The translations under genes and the position numbers were made by a program. The notes below the pieces were generated by a model, which saw only the letters and a list, made by a program, of their open reading frames with translations, ran no database searches and was not told the origin of the DNA. 64,000 nt of DNA from Anodontia alba. Taxonomy: Eukaryota > Mollusca > Bivalvia > Lucinida > Lucinidae. Of the stretch, positions 1 to 10,930 are shown piece by piece (position 1 is the stretch's first letter; every line of letters begins with the position of its first letter). The stretch lies in contig OZ024831.1 in assembly GCA_964016985.1 (NCBI GenBank), forward strand, positions 80,702,263-80,766,262, given 5' to 3'.

Positions 1-832
1 GTTATTTCAGCAGACATTCTGATGACATTTTTTTGTATTTTTCCAAGAAAACAGGATTCGACATTTCATGAAATTGTGTCCATTGGAGGAAAACAGGATT
101 TGACATTTCATGAAAATTGGAGATAATTTGCATTAAATGTCAAACCTGTTTTCGGGACAAATTAAAGAAAAAAAATTCAAACTGTTGTATGATGAAATTT
201 TTACCCAAGTGCTAAGCATTAACATTATCAATGAAATTCTGAACACAAAATAGTACAACAATTTCCTAGCTGCTGATAAATTGCTCTGTTCTTAGAATAC
301 TCTACACTAACATACATACTGCTCTTTGCTAGTGATGGTTTACCTAGAGCAAGTGAGCAGGGCCCCAGAAATACCCCTCTGCCCATCAACTCTAGACAGA
401 CACTGTTCTAACAACAGTAGCAGCAAGATAATACTGACTTACTTGTATCCATCCCATTAGCATACTTGCCGTATATCAATTAACACTTACCATGCTACAT
501 GTATGCGCAGATTCAGCAGACAACAACAAGTTGCAATTTTTTTCTTATTTTTCCAGTAAAACAGGACTCAACATTTCATGCAAGACAGTTTGTTAATTTC
601 TAGGAAAAATATGACAAACATTTAAAAATGTCTGCTGAAATTTTTACCCACCATGCAAAATGTTAACTAATAGTAATGCTAATCATATGCCACAGCTAAC
701 CTAAATATTGTGGCACAACTCCTTACTTCCCATTGATGTGTGGCAAACAGTGTACACCCTGATCAGACACTACTTTCTACAGCACCACATACGCCCCATT
801 ATGTTGGGTAAATTTTATGCAGTATCAGTAAC
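1..832. other. Non-coding, repeat-derived stretch
   Basis: No convincing coding sequence. The starts at about 1-130 and 515-600 resemble copies of a dispersed element that begins with CAGCAGAC and contains AAAACAGGA.TYRACATTTCATG. The same element recurs near 5340 and 46930. A decayed piece of the GCAAACAGTGTA palindrome lies near 740-770. Confidence 0.5.
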
Positions 833-1325
833 TTCAAACTACAATGTAGGGTAAACATGCTATCAATAACTTCAAACTAGGGTAAATATGGTATCAACTT
901 CAAACAAACAAACAGGGTAAATATGATATCAACTTCAAACAGGAGTAAATATGGTATCATCAACTTCAAACAAGGGTAAATATGGTATCAACAACTTCAA
1001 ACAAGAGTAAATATGGTATCATTAACATCAAACAAGGGTAAATAAGGTATCAACTTCAAACAGGGTACATGTAAATAGGATATCAACTTCAAACAAGGGC
1101 AAATATGGTATGAACTTCAAAAAAGGGTAAATATGATAACTTCAAACAAGGGTAAATAGGACATTAACTTCAAACAGGGGTAAAAATTGGTATCAACTTC
1201 AAACAGGGTAAATATGATATCAACTTCAAACAGGGGTTAAATATGGTTTCAACTTCAAACAAGGGTAAATATGGTATTAACAACATCAAACAAGGGTAAA
1301 TAAGCTATCATTAATGTCAAACAAA
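833..1325. repeat. Minisatellite, ~28-31 bp unit (AACTTCAAACAAGGGTAAATATGGTATC)
   Basis: At least 15 imperfect copies of a unit built from AACTTCAAACAAGG followed by GTAAATATGGTATC run head to tail. Copies vary by small indels (TATCATC, TATCAAC, TATCATT) and by point changes. No coding potential is seen. Confidence 0.9.
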
Positions 1326-2409
1326 GACATTCTGAAATATAATCAAAACAGAAAACAAATGCAAATGTTGACTGATATACGAGTATATACAGACAGATGG
1401 AAGGTATGGACACTTCAATTTAACCTCCTCCCTGTCATCTAACATTGTTTCACACTAAATGAGGCCTCTCAGACTGAACTCCTGTGCTCTAGATAAAAGT
1501 GTTTTTTTTCTCTAAGTATTGAGGTTTTTTTGTTGTTTTTTTCTTCATTTTTCTCCACAACAAGAAAAACACCTAACAGCATTATGGATGGGTTTTTTTA
1601 TAACAAAGAAAGTGAGAGTTGTCTCTCTTGCACGAACACCTACTGGTCCTCCTCTTCATCCCAACCAAATATGAAAGCAATCCACTGAAGAATAATGGTT
1701 ACATATAACTCTGAAGAAAGGTTAAGGAAAAGGTTAATCTGGGATGCCGCCCACTGCCCGGACATCTTTTAAAGGACAGATTTAAAAAAAAAAAAAAAAA
1801 AAAAGTCCAAAAATGCATGTTGTGTGCACTCACTAGAATCACCTCACTGAGGTGATTCCAATGAGTACCCACAACATACATTTTCATAGCAACATACATT
1901 TTCTTGACGTACACGGATACGTAGAGTTATGTCAGAGTCTGGTGTGACAAATTTATGCATGCAGTCTGAAGAGCATTGAAGTTTTACCAGCAAGTGTACC
2001 GTTTCCAATATTTCTGAGGACAAACAGCAGTTCTAATCTAAACATCAGAGTACATATCAACACACTCATAGCTTTAGAACTTTACCCTAAATATTGGGAC
2101 ACCTTATTGTGACCTAAACTATTGACTGTACTTCTCATAAAATTGTTCATTCTACTACCTGTAGATATGTCTAAAATATTGCTGGAGGAGTGGCAAACAA
2201 TGTTGACCCTAATCAGATGCTGCATTCTATCTGTCCCAATATTTAGGGTTATTATGGTATACAGATACTTTTCTTATTACTGCATCATAACACTGTGGGT
2301 ATTCATTAGAAGTACATGTACTTTCCCAATGAGCTTTTAACATGTACCCACACCAAGTGTCCTGGAGAAATTAGAAAACTATTATCTGGAGCTATGGGTC
2401 AGACTACTC
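1326..2409. other. Non-coding stretch with poly-T tracts and MITE fragments
   Basis: Contains a poly-A run near 1783-1804 and a short hairpin at 1828-1860 (GAATCACCTCA / TGAGGTGATTC). About 2300-2399 matches the right half of the CATAGCTCCAGAT MITE found intact at 4480-4618. A decayed GCAAACAATGTTGACCC core lies near 2193. If the minus-strand gene to the right continues, further exons could lie here, but none could be matched in phase. Confidence 0.4.
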
Positions 2410-2653
2410 TTACATTTGTTGTGAACCCACATCCTCTGTATCCTGGTAAGGTGTACTACCACCGGGCAGGCTCTCTGTCGACACATCCATTGTTTCTTCC
2501 TGCAGGGCGAGGGGTTCTGGATCTGTCAGCAAGTTAGCCTCTGCCTCACTCATCAGAGTATTATCCCCTGTCTCCATCAACTCCAGCTCAGGTGGTGCTA
2601 ATGTTTCAGGATCAATGGATGATGACTTTGATTTCTTGCTCTTGTCTTTACTC
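2410..2653 (-). CDS. Exon 2 of Ser/Arg-rich, probable nuclear protein
   Basis: Minus-strand exon preceded by an AG acceptor (2655-2654). Its first base completes the Arg codon begun by exon 1, so both sides of the intron agree on phase 2. It encodes about 79 residues: a Lys/Ser-rich start (SKDKSKKSKSSS) that continues the basic tail of exon 1, then an acidic stretch rich in Glu, Leu and Pro. The end is ambiguous. The frame reaches ATG TAA at 2415-2410, but GTAAGA starting at 2413 is also a good donor, so the gene may go on to the left. With the stop, the product is about 229 residues. The Lys-rich to acidic low-complexity composition suggests a chromatin or RNA-processing protein. The family is not recognised. 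Confidence 0.6.
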
Positions 2654-2946
2654 CTGTTTATAGAATACATGTACATACAAATTTATTCTAGTAACCATAC
2701 ATGTATCTCTAGATAAGGCACTTTTCAACCAAAAAATATTGATATATTTCTTATTTCTCTTATATTTTTAGAAATAATATCTTATCCTACATCTTAGAAA
2801 TAATAACCAACACTGGACGACATACAGAGCACAACTCTCAGATATATATTTTTTTTAGTTATTTCCCTCTGAATTTTCTAAGCAACTGTTTCTGTGACAA
2901 AACTGTCTGCTCTATAAAATCGTCATGAAACTTCATAGAAATATTA

Positions 2947-3154
2947 ACCCTTCTCTTGCTGAGCACGACATGCCCTGTCTTAGCAAACAGTGTAGATCCA
3001 GATCAGTTGGCTTCTGAAGAAGCCAACTGATCTGGATCTGCACTGTTTGTCATTAAATATGTGAATTTCTATCAAAAACCCAGATCAAATAATCTGATTG
3101 GCTGGAAATTAGAAGTAGGCGTGGCATCTTAATTTATTCAGCATGACAAGGGTC
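2947..3154. mobile_element. MITE carrying the GCAAACAGTGTAGAYCC palindromic core
   Basis: The outer ends are imperfect inverted repeats: TTAACCCTTCTC...GCTGAGCA on the left and the reverse complement of TTCAGCATGACAAGGGTCAAC on the right. The core at 2983-3049 is a near-perfect hairpin, GCAAACAGTGTAGATCC...GGATCTGCACTGTTTG. It lies in the intron of the Ser/Arg-rich gene and belongs to the same family as the element at 56191-56417. Confidence 0.7.
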
Positions 3155-3253
3155 AACATTGGATAATGTGCAGAGTGCAAAAACTGTAACATTTAGATAT
3201 ATATTTTTTGAGTTACACATACAGTCCACATTTTGAGTATCCCTTTGGTGCTT

Positions 3254-3495
3254 GCTTGATTACCACAGGTACATTTCAACACATTTGCCTTTTATGGGAA
3301 CTGAATACCTGCTTGGTTAATACAGGTTGCTTGATTAATACAGGTACATTTCAATATATTTACCTTTTCTGGGAACTGAATACCTGCTTGCTTAATATAG
3401 GTTGCTTGATTACTATAGGTACATTTCAACATATTTGCCCTTTCTGGAAACTGAACATCTGCTTGCTTAATACAGGTTGCTTGCTTAATAGAGGT
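3254..3495. repeat. 75-bp minisatellite, ~3 copies
   Basis: The start GCTTGATTA..A.AGGTACATTTCAA recurs at 3254, 3329 and 3404, giving a 75-bp period. Because 75 is a multiple of three, both strands give long open frames with a 25-residue repeat. I regard these as artefacts of the repeat, not genes. Confidence 0.85.
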
Positions 3496-4479
3496 GGCCA
3501 CTGAGCCAGGTTTCACTGTGCATAAATGTCCATTTGAACTTTGTAAGACACAGTTTCTGTGAGAAGCAAAAATGTAAGAGAAGATACCCAGGAAATGCCA
3601 TGATCATGAAGCACAGTCATATCCACTTGATATCAAACTTTTAACCATTCAATACTTTTTTTTAAAAAAAAAAAACAACATTAAGCACCATTCACAACAA
3701 GATCCCAAAGGACATACAAGTTCACCTGAACTTGTGCTTGCCTAGGTATGAAAAAGTTTTAACTGTATGAACTTGATCTCAAGATGAATAAGTGGGCCTC
3801 AGTCTTGCACTGAACAAAACAATTGTAACAGCACCTAACATCTGCCCAAGTACCAGTATTATTTAAATCCAATCAGATATCTAGAAGGCAGATCTTCTAA
3901 GTTTCAACATAACTGCAGCACTTTACTAAGAGGAGTTGGGCTTGTACTGTGCAAAACATGGGACCAGTATCTAACAACAGCCCAGGTATTAAGAAACTAA
4001 TCAGACTATAATGAGACATAGACCTTTAACATTAAACACAAACATTTTCAGAGTGTAAATTTCTAAATCCATGACCATGACCCCATACTTATTATTGGGG
4101 TGAAGCTTGTACTGGAATAAAAAACTTTGGACCAGAGTCTAACATAAATCCAAATATCAATTAAATCCATCAACCCTGGCAGACCAAAACAGATACATGT
4201 ACCTTTGTAAACAGTGTAGATCCAAACGAGACCACTCGTATCAAGCCATCACAGTGGACATGTCCAAATTCAAGGCTGGAAGAGGGCACTTCAGAAACTC
4301 AGGGATGAAAGCGCATTCTGGAGATGTAGCTCTTTCAAAACATTTGGAGTGTGAAATATTTTGGGAGCTTGACCTCAGTCACTGAAACTATGCAGTCAAC
4401 TTTGATGATGACAGTGTAGTAGCTGTTCCAGTGCTGTCATAAAGAACAAGCTAACATTTAATTTCTGAATGCTCCTTTT
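3496..4479. other. Intronic/non-coding sequence
   Basis: Intron of the Ser/Arg-rich gene. Repeated wording (GCTTGTACTG, GGACCAGTATCTAACA, CCAGGTATTA near 3840-4170) suggests an old, decayed tandem module of about 120-180 bp. No exon was found. Confidence 0.35.
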
Positions 4480-4618
4480 CATAGCTCCAGATGACGGGTA
4501 TCCAGATGTTTTTTCTATTTCTCCTATATTGTGTACTCCAAGGCTGAAGTACTTCTAATGAGTACCCACATCGTATTTTCATAGAGAAATTGAAGAAAGT
4601 GTTTTATCTGGAGCTATG
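4480..4618. mobile_element. Short MITE with CATAGCTCCAGAT termini
   Basis: Starts CATAGCTCCAGAT and ends ATCTGGAGCTATG, a perfect 13-bp terminal inverted repeat around 139 bp. It carries the internal motif TTCTAATGAGTACCCACA, also found near 2330, 1860 and in the palindrome at 7751-7847. All of these are therefore one family. It sits in the intron just before the donor of the Ser/Arg-rich gene. Confidence 0.8.
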
Positions 4619-4664
4619 CTCTGAGTCATGCTAGTGCTTGGATATTGTAATGGTGTTAACTCAC

Positions 4665-5110
4665 CTTTTCTTTTTACTTGAGCTTCCTTCTTTCTTTGAC
4701 TTTGTACGTTTTCTTGTTTCTTCATAGTCCTCATAAGACGTTGCTGAATCATTAGAATCATCTGTCACATGTGAGGATGCAAATCGGATCTGTGATAACG
4801 AGAGTTTTAATTTGATTGGCTCCTTATGTTCTGGTTCTCCTGGTGAAGTATTTTGCTTGGATTTATCACGATCAGCATCAGATGAATGGTCACGTCTTGA
4901 TTTTTTATCGGGAGAATCTGACTTAGAGCTTGAGTGTCTTGATTCTGACCTTGATTTTGAGTATTCTGACTTGGATGACCTAGATTCAGATTTTGAGGAT
5001 TTATCACGAGATTCTGACCTTGATCCCGACTGCGAACTCTCCCGAGACTTAGACGAGTGATCGGACCGTGACCGATCTCTGGGTTCACGCGATGATTCTC
5101 TACTGTCCAT
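4665..5110 (-). CDS. Exon 1 of Ser/Arg-rich, probable nuclear protein (start codon)
   Basis: Minus-strand exon starting at ATG 5110 in good context (A at -3, G at +4) and ending at a GTGAGT donor (4664 downward) in phase 2. It encodes 148 complete residues. Residues 1 to about 85 are dominated by RS, SR, SES and SKS dipeptides, as in RS domains of splicing-associated proteins. Residues ~97-110 form a short hydrophobic strand, EPIKLKLSLSQIRF. Then come an acidic patch and a Lys/Arg tail that runs into exon 2. Known: RS-rich regions mediate protein-protein contacts in the nucleus. Inferred: nuclear RNA-processing or chromatin role. The KLKLSL-plus-basic arrangement recalls subunits of remodelling complexes, but I cannot name a family. 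Confidence 0.65.
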
Positions 5111-5336
5111 CTTTTTCAGAATAGCTTGGTTTCTTTATACACAAAGAATCTGAACTGAATTCTGAAGGTATTTTATTGTGTCAATAGTCACTTCTGTTGC
5201 TGGCTGTGTATCAGTGTTTAACAGTTTGTCTTTTGAATCATTCTGAGTGATAAGCTGTTGTTACTGGCTTTATCAACTTTAACTGAGTTCTTCCAAATAT
5301 TTAAAACTGGAATAGACAAACAGCATTAACATTATA
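5111..5336 (-). other. Presumed 5' UTR/upstream region of the Ser/Arg-rich gene
   Basis: Lies directly upstream (minus strand) of the start at 5110. No clear TATA box or other core promoter element was seen. Confidence 0.3.
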
Positions 5337-5455
5337 AAATTCAGCAGGCGACATTTTGAAACATTTTTCTTACTGTTCTCAAAAAACAGAATTTGACATT
5401 TCATGTCTCATAGAAGAAAAATATCATCAATTTGTCATCTGCTGATTTGCCCATA
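5337..5455. mobile_element. Small TIR element, TTCAGCAGACGACATTT family
   Basis: Left end AATTCAGCAGGCGACATTTTG and right end TTGTCATCTGCTGATTTGCCC are inverted repeats of each other with few mismatches. A related copy is at 46925-47130, and fragments occur near 1 and 515. Confidence 0.6.
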
Positions 5456-5497
5456 GCACGAAAAGTGTTTTATATTCACATGTGATGGTCACAAAAC

Positions 5498-5605
5498 TAT
5501 GAAAGAGCATAAGGGCCACACATACTTTTATTTCTTTTGATAGGTATCTCGAAATTCGACTTACTATCTCGAATTCAACTTAATAACTCAAAATTTTGAC
5601 TCAAT

Positions 5606-5643
<38 letters not shown>

Positions 5644-6628
5644 CACATGCGGTAGCACAGCCTGGTTGGGTCTATACTATGTGACATATTGGTATCTTGG
5701 TCTCCTTGCCGACAGCTTAATAATTGGTCAGCCTGCACAGTTGCGCAGCCTGAATCTTTTATTTTGCTGGCCGGTATTACTTCCTCCTGGAGGTCAGCTG
5801 TGCCTGGACCTGTGGTATTTTATCCATTACGCGGCTGTTTGTTAATTTTGCATGCATGCCATGCTAAGGCTCAGATCCGCGCAGTCTGATCTGGGTCTTC
5901 CCTGTGCGCTCTATGGAAGGCTGGGATCATATATATCCTTTATGCGGCCGGTGATGACTTTTAACTGGCTGCGCGGATGCGCAGGCTGATCTTGGTCTTC
6001 ACTTGTCGCATACTTGTGTACTGTGGGAATTGCTGTGCCCCGGATAACTTGCTTTATTGTACATTGCCGCTATTTTTTGTGTGACGTAGCTGGCGTGGCG
6101 CATAGCATCATGTTACATTTCGTTCATGACATCATCTATATCTATTGTTTATTACATCATGAAGAAGCCGTGATGGCGAAACGTTGATGTTAATGCATGA
6201 TAAAGATTATTTCGTGTTGGTGTTGATTTACTGTACCAAATTATTGACTCAATATCTTGAAATTTCAACTTATTATCTCGAAATTTTTACATAAGAGCTC
6301 CAACAACTCCTCTGACTAACCATAAGTATTATGTGAATTAATCTTAGCACTCTATGGGCAAATTCAACAGACCATAAATAAGTCCAAATTTCGATATCTT
6401 ATGTCAAAATTTTGAGATAATAAGCCAAAATTTCAAGATATTAAGTCAAAATTTTGAGATGTCGAACTTTTGAGATATTAAATTGAAATTTCGAGATATT
6501 AAGTCAAAATTTTGAGTTATTAAGTTGAAATTTCGACTTATTATGTTGAAATTTCGGGACAGTCAGTCGAAATTTCCAGATACCTATCAACAGAAATAAA
6601 AGTATATGTGGCCCTAATGCTCTTTCGT
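5498..6628. mobile_element. Foldback/TIR element with internal TCGAAATTTCGACTTAATA repeats
   Basis: The ends form a ~45-bp inverted repeat: ATGAAAGAGCATAAGGGCC at 5499 and its complement ending at 6628. Inside each end are tandem copies of a roughly 17-20 bp A/T motif (CGAAATTTCGACTTAATAT). ACAAAAC at 5491-5497 and again at 6629-6635 looks like the target duplication. The element was later split by an unrelated insertion (5643-6235). No transposase frame is present, so it is non-autonomous. Confidence 0.75.
5643..6235. mobile_element. Insertion nested in the foldback element
   Basis: A GC-richer block next to a long poly-A (5610-5642) interrupts the A/T-motif array of the host element. It contains pieces like GCGCGGATGCGCAGGCTGATC, shared with MITEs near 46840 and 57240. 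It ends with GAAGAAGCCGTGATGGCGAAACG, whose arms GCCGTGATGGC can form a small hairpin. I do not recognise coding sequence. Confidence 0.5.
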
Positions 6629-6699
6629 ACAAAACAATATCATAGTGTAAGAATCCCTAGTAGGGAGTAAGTGTATGACAGTTTTGATGACTGCTGGTC

Positions 6700-6905
6700 C
6701 AGTGATTTTTTTACCTGCGCATCCCGAGTCCCGTACTCACATTTTTGCTTTGGGACTCACATTTTAAATCTCAGTGAGTCCCAGGACTCACAAAGTTATA
6801 GTGGAAAATTCTGTAATGGACGCAATGATTTTCTAGTAGGACTCACTTTACATAGCCCAAGCGAGTCCCGGGACGCCTAAGTATAAAATTGTAAATAAAT
6901 CACTG
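6700..6905. mobile_element. 206-bp MITE with TSD CTGGTC
   Basis: CAGTGATTT...AAATCACTG termini with an extended imperfect inverted repeat (TTTACCTGCGCATCCC / GGGACGCCTAAGTATAAAATT). CTGGTC occurs at 6694-6699 and at 6906-6911 as an exact duplication. The inside has several GAGTCCCGGGAC motifs in both directions. Non-coding. Confidence 0.85.
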
Positions 6906-6911
6906 CTGGTC

Positions 6912-7680
6912 AAATGGTTAAGCTGAAATGGAGCTAAATGTTAAGATTATAAAAAAATGACAGTCTGATATTTGACCACGTAATATACATCATTACATGT
7001 ACATGCAGGTTAGGATCATAAAATGACACTGTAATGCTTGAGTCCATAATGGGAGAAAGCACATGCCACTTAGACTGGAGTGGAGATGTTACAGTTAATA
7101 AGAAATGGAGCAAAACACTAGGATTGATGTAAAAAATGGCAATGCCATTAAACTAAAATAGGTCATGGTAATAAAATGATGATGCACTGTTTGAGATCTT
7201 GTTCGGGAAAAATGTATATGTATGCCAACTTATCAAATAAGATGATTGTAGGTGTAACAAGTTATTCATAAATGAACTTGGTCACTGGGTGGCCGCAAAA
7301 GCTGCCAGACAAACAAACAAGACAGAAAACTGGACAGTCCTATATTGCACCTGCTTTTAAAAAGTAATAAATCAACAAAACTAGTTTGTGCTAAATTTCA
7401 AAGAAAAATGTAAAAATATCCCTTTTATTACTTCTGTAAACATACATGTATGTGCTCTATTTTTATTCATCCATCCTAATGAATTTTACTTTAGAACTCA
7501 AAAATCAGTTGTGACAGTTTGAAATTTCTGCCGAGTCTGAGTGAAAATTTGTACATGGAATGCTGAAAAATATTGTGAGCAGCTGTGCACAATCTGATTT
7601 CAGTCTGTCTATGCATTGTAATAGGATTACTCATGATAGGCCTCTGACATGTGAACCAGCTAAAGGACTACATACTGCCT
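6912..7680. other. Non-coding stretch
   Basis: No gene seen. Loosely repeated phrases (ATAAAATGACACTG, AATGGAGCAAAA, ATAAAATGATGATGCACTG) between 6930 and 7200 suggest an old tandem repeat of about 70-100 bp. Confidence 0.35.
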
Positions 7681-7895
7681 CTATGCATTATATGAACTTA
7701 TCAACAGATAAGGCACTTTTTTTCATCCGAAAAATGCTGATATCTTTGTTATTTGTCGACGAAAACATATGTTGTGGGTACTCATTAGAAGCGCCCCGCC
7801 AAGGCGCTTCTAATGAGTACCCACAACATATGTTTTCGTCGACAAATAAAGAAAATATTATGTGGATACCCCCTCTTATCTGTAGCTATGTATAA
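7681..7895. mobile_element. MITE with perfect 45-bp-arm palindrome
   Basis: 7751-7795 and 7803-7847 are exact reverse complements of one another, 45 bp each, around a 7-base loop (CCGCCAA). Weaker pairing extends outwards (AGATAAG near 7706, CTTATCT near 7876). The arm contains the phrase TACTCATTAGAAG shared with the element at 4480-4618. The open frame across it is a by-product of the palindrome. Confidence 0.85.
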
Positions 7896-8702
7896 ATTTG
7901 GATTTTGATTGCTCTGTACATGTATAGTTGCTGATTTGCACGCTCAGATAAAAACCAATTTCTAACATTTATCACGAGTCAATGTTCTTGTGAAAAAAAT
8001 GGGGGAAAAGAAATGTATCTTTACTTTTCTGTTGCACAAAAGCACCAAATATGAATGTTTTATTTCATTTACCTTGAGGTTTCACTTGGTTTAAAAGCAG
8101 TCTTACTGTTCATATCAAATAGTCTAGGAGTCATAATTTTGTCTGAAATAAAAATAAGTGGAAGCCACTTATTAAGTTTAGCACTAGTACAACCTGAAGC
8201 ACTAACTACCACTTAATCAAGTTTTTTGTAAAGCACTAGGCCACCAACCACACAAATGTTCATATGCATACCATTAATCAGGGTTCTTGAGGATGCAAAA
8301 TCCTGCATCCCAGGACGCATAAATCAGGGTCAGGACTCCTAAAAATTCCTAAAACTGAGTCCGCAGGATGCGTTTTTTTTTTTTGTTTTTTTTTTCGTGG
8401 GACTACTACTAATTTATGATCAGATTGTTTGTCTTAAGTCTCAAGTTCGCCATGTGTTATTTTTACTGTCGGTAGCGTCTTAAAAAAACTAATATTTACT
8501 TGCTAGGCAAGTGGTAGTTACATGTAAACAGGTGCTGGCACTTCACACTTAGCGATTCTTAACTAGTCAAGCAATTAACCACTTGCAAATGAAAATTGCT
8601 GTAAGTCTACAATCAGAAGGTGAAAAAAATGACACACTTTAAAAAAATAACTGAACAAGTTAAATAGTTAAATCCACAAACTGAAGCAAAGAAATTCAAA
8701 TT
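7896..8702. other. Non-coding stretch
   Basis: No gene found. About 8278-8375 (GGATGCAAAATCCTGCATCC, GGACGCATAAATC) resembles the GAGTCCCGGGACGC element at 6700-6905 and may be a decayed relative. Confidence 0.35.
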
Positions 8703-9115
8703 GGGTCAAATAAAAAATTATGTGTGTTTAGGGTAACATGTTAGAAAAAAACAGGTAGGGTAGGTAGGGATTCTTTTTTTTTTTTTTTTTTTTTTTGAAG
8801 AATAATACCATAATTACCAAATATATTCTGATTTTGCACATAATTCACATAAAATTTTACAAGTCTGTTTGACTATCCTTAGACGTTTCTCAAAGTACTG
8901 ATAGAATGGCAAACAGTGTAGACCCTGATCGAGCAGTTTGATCTGGATCTACACTGTTTGCTCAGCCCTCCTTGTCCGAATTTTTAGTAGAAATATTTTA
9001 TCCCAGTACTACCTTTTTTTTTTAATTTAAAAAAAACATGCAAAAAATTGCTATGTCTCACCAGAAAAATTAGGTAGGGTAGGGTTACCCTAAACACACA
9101 CTTTTTTATTTGGCC
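8703..9115. mobile_element. MITE with GGCCAAATAAAAAA..GTTTAGGGTAAC termini, copy 1
   Basis: Left end GGGTCAAATAAAAAATTATG followed by TGTTTAGGGTAAC. The right end is its reverse complement, GTTACCCTAAACACACA then TTTTTTATTTGGCC. The middle (8910-8963) carries the GGCAAACAGTGTAGACCC / GATCTACACTGTTTGC palindromic core. A second copy lies at 18700-19092. Confidence 0.85.
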
Positions 9116-10728
9116 ATGTAGAAGTTATGCTCCTGACTGGTGAAATGGCCAATGATTTTTCAGAAGAATAAAGCAGCTTTCTTTCGAAAGAAGTTTATTT
9201 TCAAATGAGATTCTCATCGACATCATTTAAATGTCATAATGACAAATATTAACACATTTTCTCTATCAACCGATCATATAAATGTCATTATGACAAATAT
9301 TAACACATTTTATCTATCAACTAGCTAAAAACTAGGAATTAAAATGGTCTTCTTCTTCTTCCAGGTAAAGGACCGGGATCATCTCTGAACGTAATTGGTC
9401 ACCATAAAGCAAATATTACAGCTGCATGCGTGCCTGCTGATTCAGAAAAATATCACTGAAACTCTTGGGCTGAAACTGTATTATCCTAGGAGCAGTCAAA
9501 TGCTTTTCAAAGCTGCATTTTTAAATACAAGGTAAAAACTCATTTTTCCAGGTAAAATTTGGCTTTAATCAATTGGTATCAATAAAAATGGAAATAGATT
9601 GTGCCAACCATAACTATTGGTCACATACATGTAGCATAACATTGAAATCGTGATCAGTAGCCTGGATGAAAACAATAACATTGTAGTGGTCAATAATATA
9701 TATATATATAAAAAAAATCCCACACTAGCGGGATTTGATTCAGGTACAAGGGATCTGAACTAATAAAGGAATATGTTTATGGCTGTCAGTATTTTATGAC
9801 AATTTTATGACATATAAAAAATCACTTCCAATAGGACTCAACATTTTCATCACTTGCTGCCTGTTGAAATTCAAGCCAGGCGTGAAAAGCAAAATGTACC
9901 TAAATATTTTCTCAAAAAAAAAAAAAAAAAAAAAAATGTAAAGAATTACCTCTACAGTCGTGAAACGTGTGACCTAATTTTTCTGCATGCAGTTTTATTA
10001 GTCTCATCACCAGGAGTTAATACTGCCAAACAAAGTAAGAAGATCGATTTTCCGGTTTTTGGACATTTTGGATATTTCGGTCAAAATGTCCCATTTATGA
10101 AAATCACCAATGGCAACAATATCAATGAAACTGGATTTGCTTTAAGCTGCGGTAAAATGTGCATATTCAAATCAATTACCTTGCTTCAAATACGGATCTG
10201 TTTGTACAATTTACTGTTACTTTGTCGGCCCGAGAATTCTATTTTTCGGGCACCTGAATCTGACTCCCCAAACAAAACTGCCATTTTGGGTGTGATAAGG
10301 TCGCGGTCAATTACAACAGAAAAGAGTTCGAAATATTCTACCTAACCAAATGTTTAACATGCTCATGTTTCTGTAATGAATGAATGTGTTTATTCCAAAA
10401 TTAATCATTCAGATAAAATTATTTCATCTGCAATCATATCTGTCTTCATTTAGACAGAAGAATCAGCGCTCAACGCGTAAAGATATTAACAATTAATTGA
10501 TCGGTGATAAGGTTAATTACAAAGGGGCGTAACTGAAATAAACGCAAACTGGGGGACAACTCATTAAAACTGGCTATTTGGCCTGCTTATCTCCCCTGAT
10601 ATAGTTTCAGCAATTTCCATCCACTATGAATGATTAATACCAGAGGAACTTTTTTTTCGTTCAGATACTTGCGCCAAGCAGAAAAAAAGCTATGTCATGG
10701 GAAAATGGTTTTTACTTACTTGTCTTAG
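9116..10728. other. Non-coding stretch with a short tandem duplication
   Basis: AAATGTCATWATGACAAATATTAACACATTTT is present twice (about 9228 and 9282). Poly-A lies at 9915-9935 and an AT run near 9697. A long open frame (9854-10345) crosses the poly-A run and has no recognisable domain, so I do not call it. Confidence 0.4.
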
Positions 10729-10833
10729 GCCTACTTGTCGAGATCGCCTCTGAGAACCGCTCTGGTATTCTTCTTTGGTACTGGTGCTGGTGTTGCGAGT
10801 ATGCAATATGGCAGTCTGGCTGTAATTTTATTG
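10729..10833 (+). CDS. Possible orphan exon encoding a membrane segment
   Basis: A 105-bp block, phase 0 at both ends. It has a pyrimidine-rich acceptor (TTACTTACTTGTCTTAG) before it and a GTAAGA donor after it. It would encode 35 residues with a hydrophobic, glycine-containing stretch (ALVFFFGTGAGVASMQYG) that looks like one transmembrane helix. No partner exons were found on the plus strand within reach, and I do not recognise the protein. It could be a real exon of a small membrane protein, a relict, or chance. Confidence 0.25.
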
Positions 10834-10896
10834 GTAAGATTAAGATTAAGATTTATTCAGGCATTAAGATCAACATATAAGCATCAACAACAACAA

Positions 10897-10930
<34 letters not shown>

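Noticed and set aside
1640..1684. Possible terminal exon on the minus strand (acceptor TTATTCTTCAG, then a short frame ending FGWDEEEDQ and stop)
   Set aside because: It enters in phase 0, whereas the possible donor at 2413 leaves phase 2. Without an intermediate exon the two cannot be joined, and 14 codons alone are weak evidence.
3208..3516. Open frames on both strands
   Set aside because: Created by the 75-bp minisatellite, whose period is a multiple of three.
9854..10345. 163-codon open frame on the plus strand
   Set aside because: It runs through a poly-A tract (Lys run), has no recognisable domain and no splice or promoter context. Probably chance.
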